Assembly (NCBI GenBank): GCA_964639225.1
Contig: CAZXCK010000085.1
Span: forward strand, 1 to 18,541
Length of the DNA stretch: 18,541 bases
Direction of reading: 5' to 3'
DNA from: CAZXCK01 sp964639225
GTDB taxonomy: Bacteria > Chloroflexota > Anaerolineae > Aggregatilineales > Phototrophicaceae
The first letter of the stretch is position 1, and the number at the start of each line of letters is the position of its first letter. A program made the translations under genes and the position numbers. This document shows, in pieces, positions 13,963 through 18,541 of the stretch. Under the pieces are notes generated by a model that ran no database searches, was not told the DNA's origin, and was given only the letters and a program-made list of their open reading frames with translations.

Positions 13963-15025
13963 AGAAAACCTCCAGTTGTGACTGCAGTGCGTCTCCGATC
14001 TCGCGGATAGCCGCAGGGTCCCCCTGCGCCTCGTCCTCTGCAGGCTCCCCCTGCAGGGACCGGTAGCCGTCTGATACGATCCGCTCTGCTTGTCGTTTGC
14101 TATATCCGAGAGCCACAAGGCTCTCCTCAAGGTCTCGTTCAGTCTTCGGGACGACATTGCGCCGGCGCGCTTCCCACAGCGGCTGTGGCACGCGCCTGTA
14201 GCCGTAGGTGCGCCAATCGAAGCTGCGCGCAGCGATTTGCTCATCTTCCCGTGTCGTTATTTCCTGCGCGAATCCCGCCTGGTACGCCTGGTCGGGGTTG
14301 TACCACGTCTCCGCCTCCATCGCCTCGAGAATGGCATCGCGGTCGAGGTTGCTGCGCTCCTGGTAAATGCCGATCATCTCATCGCGCACAGCGTCAAGAG
14401 TGTCGGCGCGCTGCCGGAGGTCTCCGGCCGTGCCGAGAGCAAAGGCCCAGGGATTGTGGATCATGAAGAACGTACCGGTGTCCATGACCATCCGGTCCCC
14501 TGCAAGTGCGATGATGGATGCGATGGACGCTGCAACGCCCGCAACCTCGACTGTGGTCCGCTCTCGGTATCGCGCGATGGTGTTATACATCGCCACCCCG
14601 TCGAAGACGTCCCCACCTGGGGAGTTCACCACGACGTTGATGCTCGAAGCGTTCGCCACTGAGCGGTCGAACTCCCGGCGGAAGTCCTCGGCGCGGATAC
14701 CCCACAGCCCTATCTCGTCGAAGATCATCACCTCGACGTTTTCATCTTGCGCGTTGATTTCGTACCATCGCCTATTCATCTGGTCCCTCTCCTCTCGCGC
14801 CGGCTCGAAGGTCCCGCCTTCATCACGGCAATGTGCGCGGGCGTCGGATTCGTTCCACGTGTCCTTCGGGTAGCGCAGTGCTTGGCGCTCTGACTCCCCG
14901 TCGAGAATGCCGTAGAGCACATCGATGCAGCGTCCGTCGTCACGCTCGGCGCAGTTCTCGCGGCGGATTGAGTCGTACTTATCTGGGCTCTCGAGTCTGC
15001 ATGCGTGTTCATTCGGATACGGCAT
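13955..15025 (-). CDS. ClpP-type head maturation protease with extra N-terminal domain
   Basis: A 356-residue protein. Residues about 1-76 form a separate small domain (PYPNEHACRLESPDKYDSIR, Cys25/33/66, and RYPKDTWNESDARAHC ending FEPA). The ClpP-like serine protease follows from about 85: NSPGGDV (134-140), nucleophile Ser167 in GVAASIAS, His190 in MIHNPW, and the ETWYNPDQAYQAGF motif near 239-252. The third catalytic residue is not certain: Glu near 237-239 may occupy the usual Asp place. It should cleave capsid delta domains and perhaps scaffold during prohead maturation. The full-length ATG (15025) overlaps the portal gene by 17 bases and has only GGGAG at 10 bases. An internal ATG (14779) has a better SD and would give the 274-residue protease alone. 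Portal-protease-capsid order is the HK97 order. Confidence 0.88.
   Translation of the reverse strand: MPYPNEHACRLESPDKYDSIRRENCAERDDGRCIDVLYGILDGESERQALRYPKDTWNESDARAHCRDEGGTFEPAREERDQMNRRWYEINAQDENVEVMIFDEIGLWGIRAEDFRREFDRSVANASSINVVVNSPGGDVFDGVAMYNTIARYRERTTVEVAGVAASIASIIALAGDRMVMDTGTFFMIHNPWAFALGTAGDLRQRADTLDAVRDEMIGIYQERSNLDRDAILEAMEAETWYNPDQAYQAGFAQEITTREDEQIAARSFDWRTYGYRRVPQPLWEARRRNVVPKTERDLEESLVALGYSKRQAERIVSDGYRSLQGEPAEDEAQGDPAAIREIGDALQSQLEVFYG
14777..14796 (-). promoter_or_regulatory. Internal ribosome binding site and ATG inside the protease gene
   Basis: The minus strand reads GAGAGGAGAGGGACCAG-ATG, with AGGAG 9 bases before an in-frame ATG at 14779. It lies exactly at the junction between the N-terminal domain (ending FEPA) and the ClpP domain, and is a stronger SD than that of the upstream start at 15025. 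It also encodes E-E-R-D-Q, so chance cannot be excluded. Confidence 0.5.
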
Positions 15026-16241
15026 CGCTGCCCGTCTCCCGCGCCTCCGGCGCTTCATTGCCAATTGGGTCCATGTTGAGCGGCCGCAGGTATTCATCAC
15101 CCTCTTCAATCGGGTTCATGTCCTCGCGGTCGCGGATGTCGTTCACACTGAGCCATCCCCAATTCCGGCCGATTGCGTATGCCTCATAGCGGCTTTTGAG
15201 GTCGCCGCGGACGAGCCCGTCGACGTTGAACCGCGCGAAGAGCTCCGGGTCGCGGATGAGGTCGCGTTGTAGCGCCTGTTCCCATCGCACGAGCCACGGA
15301 CGGAGGCTGTGAACGACAAACTCAAGCCCTTGGTGCTCGATGTTGGAGAACGTGGAACGCTCGAGGTCTCCGAGCATGTGCGGTGGTATGCGCAGGATGC
15401 CCGCTATCTCAGAGCGGGAGAACTTGCGGCTTTCGAGCCACTGCGCATCGTCTGAGTTCATCGTAAGCTTCGTTGCGTCGAGGCCCTGCTCGAGGACGGC
15501 CGTCTTGTGCGCATTCAGCGCCCCGGCGTGGGTCTCTTCCCACTGCGCGCGCAATCTGTCCACGGTCTCTTTGTTGAGTTTCTGATCAGTCGAGAGCACA
15601 ACGCCAGGTGTCGCACCATTGGAGAAGAGCCGGTTCCCGTGCTCGGTCATTGCGATGGAGCCGGAAAGCGTCTCACGCTGGTGCTTCAGCACGGACTTCC
15701 CTTCGATGCCGTCCTCGGACATGAACCGGATGTGGAGCATCTGGTCTTGGCGAATGATGCGCGGCTGCGCGGTCGCTCTGTTCTTGTCGGGGTAGAACCG
15801 GTAGAGAATGCGATAGTTGTCGAGCTGCTCCGCGTCAATCCGGTCAGGGTCAATTGGGAGGAGTTCAATGCCGCGGGAGCCGCTCGTGATGTAGGCATAC
15901 GCATTGCCGCGGAGAAGTATCCAGTACATCATGAGCTCGCGGAACTCAAAGCTCGTCTGCCAGCTATTCGGCTGCTCGTGCAGCGTGCGATATAGCCGGT
16001 TGTCCCGTGCTACCTCTTTCCCGTCCTCTGTCCTGCGGTAGAGCTGCAGGGGAAGGCTTGCGATTGACTCGGCGAGCACCCGTACGCCGGCGTAGAACGC
16101 GGAGACAGACATCGCCGTGGTTTCCGTGACCGGCGCTCCGGCTGCTCCGCGGTTGTATTCCGACACTTCCCGAAGTATTTCCTCGCTGGTCTTCGCTTGC
16201 GGTGGGTTGAGGAATGCACCGATGCGTCGTCGTAGTTTCAT
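15009..16241 (-). CDS. Portal protein, HK97 type
   Basis: A 410-residue portal, the dodecameric ring at the packaging vertex. It has the family landmarks in order: AMSVSAFYAGVRVLAESIAS (about 43-62), LPLQLYRR, NRLYRTLHEQPNSWQTSFEF (about 81-100), LLRGNAYAYITS with IELLPIDPDRI, the MLHIRFMSEDGIEGKSVL segment, FSNGATPGVVLS, RKFSRSEIAGILRIPPHMLG (about 270-289) and DLERSTFSNIEHQGLEFV with the C-terminal helical NWGWLSVNDIRDREDMNPIE. Length is normal for Phage_portal (HK97) proteins. The ATG overlaps the terminase stop as ATGA and has no strong SD of its own, so it probably depends on translational coupling with the terminase. Confidence 0.95.
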   Translation of the reverse strand: MKLRRRIGAFLNPPQAKTSEEILREVSEYNRGAAGAPVTETTAMSVSAFYAGVRVLAESIASLPLQLYRRTEDGKEVARDNRLYRTLHEQPNSWQTSFEFRELMMYWILLRGNAYAYITSGSRGIELLPIDPDRIDAEQLDNYRILYRFYPDKNRATAQPRIIRQDQMLHIRFMSEDGIEGKSVLKHQRETLSGSIAMTEHGNRLFSNGATPGVVLSTDQKLNKETVDRLRAQWEETHAGALNAHKTAVLEQGLDATKLTMNSDDAQWLESRKFSRSEIAGILRIPPHMLGDLERSTFSNIEHQGLEFVVHSLRPWLVRWEQALQRDLIRDPELFARFNVDGLVRGDLKSRYEAYAIGRNWGWLSVNDIRDREDMNPIEEGDEYLRPLNMDPIGNEAPEARETGSDAVSE

Positions 16242-18007
16242 ATGGCGAGGATCTCCGGTGCGTGGTTGTCTTCATGCCGCACTGCACGATCGAGGCCCAT
16301 GATGGCCGCCACAATTCCATCGATGCGCTTCCCGGTCTTTTGCCGCTCTGGCTTCATCGGCATGATGTTGCCCTGCCGATCTGACTTCACCTCGGTACAG
16401 CTCATCATCCACCGCGCGACCGGATCCCCGCCGTGAGCGAGTTCTGCGCCCAGCACCTTTTTCTCGAAGGTATCCGTAGGCGTTGCCATGCCGGAGTAAC
16501 GCTGATACACCGGGACCATCGTGAAACCGCCATCGGTGAGGTGATTCACGATTTCCTGTGCTTTCCAGGGGTCGTAGGCGATCTCTGCGATATCGAAGGT
16601 TTCTGCATCCTCGAGGAGTGATTGCTCGATGTGGTCGTAGTCGATAACGTCCCCCGGCGTCGTTCGCACAATGCCTTGCTGCACCCAATAGCTGTAGGGC
16701 ACCTTGTCAGAGCGTTCTTTCTCGATGACAAGGTCGCCGGGGATGAAGTATCGCCAGATGATCTGATAGCGGCCGCCGGTGTCTTGCGGCGGAAAGATGA
16801 GCGCGTAAGAGGTGATGTCCTGCGAGGCGGAGAGGTCGAGGCCCACATAGCAGGTGCGCCCGGCGAGGGAAGCCTCCTCGACCGGATCCGCGCAGCGCAT
16901 CCACTGCTCATCGCCAATCCATCGGGTTTCAGCCTGCGTCCACATATTGAGATTCTTCGTTTTGATGAGATTCTGCCGGCTCGGCACCCGGAGCGCGTCG
17001 TGCATGCGCTCTCTGAGGTAGTCCCACGAGACCGATACGCCGATGTTCGGATTCGCCTTCGGCCAGACCGCCTCGTTCGTCCACTCGTCATCTTCGTCGA
17101 GCTGGTAGATGAGCGCAAAGAACTGCTCGGGGACCGGATCCACCGAGCCTTCGAGGGTGCGCAACGCGAGCTCATGCTCCTCCTGGCGCACCGGGGAGTT
17201 TATGTTGACCCCGGCCGTGGTGATGATGTAGACAATCGGCTGCCGACGAGCGCCCATGCCGGACTCGATAACCTCCATGGACTCATTGCCAGGGTAGAGG
17301 TGTGCCTCGTCCACGAGGGCGAACGAAGGATTGAAGCCGTCTTGCGTCTCGGCATCGCGGCCCCATATCGTCATCTTCGCCGCGTCATCGTCATAGAGCG
17401 TCACGACCGAGCCCTGCTTGTACACTCGGGAGCGGCCCTTAAGAATCGGGTGGTGCTGGATCTGCCGGCGCGCCTCATCCCAGGCGATCTTTCCCTGCTC
17501 TTTCTTCGGGCCGACCATGTAGACTTGCGGCCCGAACTCGCGCGGTCGGTCCCCGTGAAAGCAGTAGTTTGCGGTCGCCGCGGCATCGGTGGTCTTGCCG
17601 TTCTTTCGCGCGACGGTGATGTAGGCTTTCGTGAACCGGCGGTATCCGTCCGCGCGGCGCCAGCCGAACAGCACCCAGTCTTTGAACTGTTGCCACGGCT
17701 CGAGACGCAAATGCGTATCATGGAGCTTCGGGTTCGCCCACTCGCCGGTTGTGTGCCGAAGCTGCTGCTTGAAGTCGATGACACGCCGTGCATGCTCTTC
17801 GTCGAAGTAGTAGGTGAACTCTGGGTCGTTCTCCGCGCGCTCGAGGTCATGCATGTGTCGCTCAACCGCAAGACGAGTGTACTTTCCGACCATCTGGCGA
17901 CCGGATGTGACGTCGTCGATGTACTGTTCTGCCGTGTAGTCGCTACTCATTGCTGTGACCGCCGCCAGAACGAGCAGCACTGCCCATGTCGCACCGCTAC
18001 GCCTCAT
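16238..18007 (-). CDS. Terminase large subunit
   Basis: A 589-residue packaging ATPase and nuclease of the HK97/Terminase_1 type. With the start at 18007: Walker A variant A133-R-K-N-G-K-T-T, Walker B FALVD233-E234-A-H, coupling motif ITTAG (262-266), then nuclease acids D391 (YVGLDLSASQD), D479 (EIAYDPWKAQE) and D563 (KRIDGIVAAIMGLDRAV). It drives DNA into the prohead through the portal and cuts the concatemer. The ATG at 18007 has GGAGG 9 bases upstream and overlaps the small-subunit stop by 11 bases, but it adds a hydrophobic leader (TWAVLLVLAAVTAM) unusual for a terminase. The next ATG at 17950 lacks an SD and would give 570 residues, closer to the usual N-terminus (YIDDVTSGR). The product is certain; the start is not. 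Confidence 0.93.
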   Translation of the reverse strand: MRRSGATWAVLLVLAAVTAMSSDYTAEQYIDDVTSGRQMVGKYTRLAVERHMHDLERAENDPEFTYYFDEEHARRVIDFKQQLRHTTGEWANPKLHDTHLRLEPWQQFKDWVLFGWRRADGYRRFTKAYITVARKNGKTTDAAATANYCFHGDRPREFGPQVYMVGPKKEQGKIAWDEARRQIQHHPILKGRSRVYKQGSVVTLYDDDAAKMTIWGRDAETQDGFNPSFALVDEAHLYPGNESMEVIESGMGARRQPIVYIITTAGVNINSPVRQEEHELALRTLEGSVDPVPEQFFALIYQLDEDDEWTNEAVWPKANPNIGVSVSWDYLRERMHDALRVPSRQNLIKTKNLNMWTQAETRWIGDEQWMRCADPVEEASLAGRTCYVGLDLSASQDITSYALIFPPQDTGGRYQIIWRYFIPGDLVIEKERSDKVPYSYWVQQGIVRTTPGDVIDYDHIEQSLLEDAETFDIAEIAYDPWKAQEIVNHLTDGGFTMVPVYQRYSGMATPTDTFEKKVLGAELAHGGDPVARWMMSCTEVKSDRQGNIMPMKPERQKTGKRIDGIVAAIMGLDRAVRHEDNHAPEILAI

Positions 18008-18500
18008 TGAGCAACGCCTCCATCGGATCCTTCTCCGCCGCCGGCTTCGGCACGTTGATCCGACCGCGCGCCGCCGGGGAAAGACCGAACTCAGCGATGA
18101 GGCTCTTGTAGAGCTGCTCTGCCTTGTGCATTGCCGCGAGCTCCGGTGCCGTTTGCGAGTTGCGGCCCACGAGGTACTGCGCCATGGTGCGCCGGTGCCG
18201 TTTCCCGTCCTCGTCGGTGTAGTGGTAGATCGCCTCGAGCATTTCCCTCCACGTGCCGTAGGCACCGCAGACGAGCTCGAGTGAAGTGAAGTCGATGCTG
18301 GTGAGAAGGCCGTCATACTGCAAAAGCGGAGCAAGCTCTTTCCATTTGCGCTTACCCCACCGATTGAGGTGCGAGGGAGCCCGTGGTATCTCGTTCACGG
18401 GTGCTGGAGCCGGCTCGTTTTCAGGTTCCCGATGCTTCCGAAAAGTGCCTTGCAGGATTTTCTGCTTGGTCGGCTTGCGATTGTGGCCGCCGCTACCCAT
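17997..18500 (-). CDS. Terminase small subunit, P27-like
   Basis: A 167-residue protein that recognises phage DNA and recruits the large subunit. It begins MGSGGHNRKPTKQKILQGTF with a basic N-terminus and the 'P...K...GT.RKHREP.NEP' opening typical of the P27 family, then a proline-rich linker, PSHLNRWGKRKWKELAPLLQ (about 42-61), DGLLTSIDFTSLELVCGAYGTWREM (about 63-87), and a C-terminal helix EQLYKSLIAEFGLSPAARGRI followed by PKPAAEKDPMEAL. ATG at 18500 has AAGGGGG 5 bases upstream; an in-frame ATG at 18530 would add ten residues (VPAKCKGVL…) without a better SD. It heads the operon as seen. The 41 bases beyond the start hold no recognisable promoter. Confidence 0.88.
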   Translation of the reverse strand: MGSGGHNRKPTKQKILQGTFRKHREPENEPAPAPVNEIPRAPSHLNRWGKRKWKELAPLLQYDGLLTSIDFTSLELVCGAYGTWREMLEAIYHYTDEDGKRHRRTMAQYLVGRNSQTAPELAAMHKAEQLYKSLIAEFGLSPAARGRINVPKPAAEKDPMEALLNEA

Positions 18501-18541
18501 CAGAACCCCCTTGCATTTTGCTGGCACCATCGAAAAAGTGG

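Noticed and set aside
13963..14244. Longer N-terminus for the capsid protein
   Set aside because: The in-frame extension lies within the protease gene and is basic and Cys-rich, unlike a delta domain; the ATG at 13962 has an excellent SD.
16622..18010. A 462-codon open frame on the plus strand opposite the large terminase
   Set aside because: It is antisense to an unmistakable terminase, has an Arg/Val/Leu-rich composition without motifs, and is explained by the GC-rich third positions of the real gene.
18008..18334. Large terminase extended upstream to 18334
   Set aside because: The extension overlaps most of the small-subunit gene in another frame and is Ser/Arg/Thr-rich with no terminase features.
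1..18541. Frequent CTCGAG/GAGCTC words as possible regulatory repeats
   Set aside because: They are scattered, fall in different frames of coding sequence and follow from heavy use of CTC, GAG and AGC codons in helical proteins; no fixed spacing was seen.
1..18541. tRNA genes, CRISPR arrays, attachment sites, insertion sequences or integrase genes
   Set aside because: No cloverleaf-like sequences, regularly spaced repeats, direct terminal repeats or transposase/integrase motifs were found on either strand.

Overview
The window is a nearly complete late (morphogenesis and lysis) operon of a tailed double-stranded DNA phage or prophage with a siphovirus-type, HK97-like architecture. Every gene I can support lies on the minus strand, so the operon reads from the right end of the window to the left. 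The genes are packed head to tail, with stop/start overlaps (ATGA, TAATG) or gaps of a few bases. Most starts are preceded by a strong purine-rich Shine-Dalgarno (SD). There are no RNA genes, CRISPR arrays, integrases or insertion sequences, so lysogenic or lytic lifestyle cannot be decided here.

Packaging and head (18500 down to about 12326): small terminase (P27-like), large terminase, HK97-type portal, a ClpP-type head-maturation protease carrying an extra N-terminal domain, HK97-fold major capsid protein with an N-terminal coiled-coil delta domain, and a small beta-rich head protein. A GC-rich hairpin separates this block from the neck genes. Neck and tail tube (12272 to 9508): gp6-like connector, HK97 gp10-like protein, tail terminator and major tail protein. 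The major tail protein is broken only by a 10-N assembly gap. Tail assembly (9496 to 2774): a tail-assembly chaperone pair joined by a probable programmed -1 frameshift on GGGCCCT, a 726-residue tape measure, and a 1248-residue tail-tip protein. The tip protein has a hub region, an FN3 domain and a LamG-like domain that appears to be split by an inserted five-repeat beta-propeller.

Lysis and surface genes (2756 to 70) lie between the tail-tip gene and the next tail or fibre gene, which starts at 55 and runs off the left edge. They are a small lipoprotein, an XhlA-like coiled-coil/membrane protein, an M23 endopeptidase (likely endolysin), a two-helix holin candidate, a pair of almost completely overlapping coiled-coil membrane ORFs that appear to share one ribosome binding site, a 57-residue second holin candidate, and an exported FN3-like protein.

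The host is probably a high-GC Gram-negative bacterium: there is a lipoprotein signal and there are spanin-like envelope proteins, and usage is rich in GAG and CTC codons. The long coiled-coil protein with a signal peptide and a C-terminal membrane helix reminds me of proteins in spirochaete genomes, but that is recollection only and cannot be settled from this window. The 10-N gap and the cut gene at the left edge show this is a draft scaffold.

The least ordinary elements are the nested ORF pair in the lysis cassette, the propeller-in-LamG tail tip, the GGGCCCT frameshift site, and the internal start with its own SD inside the protease gene.
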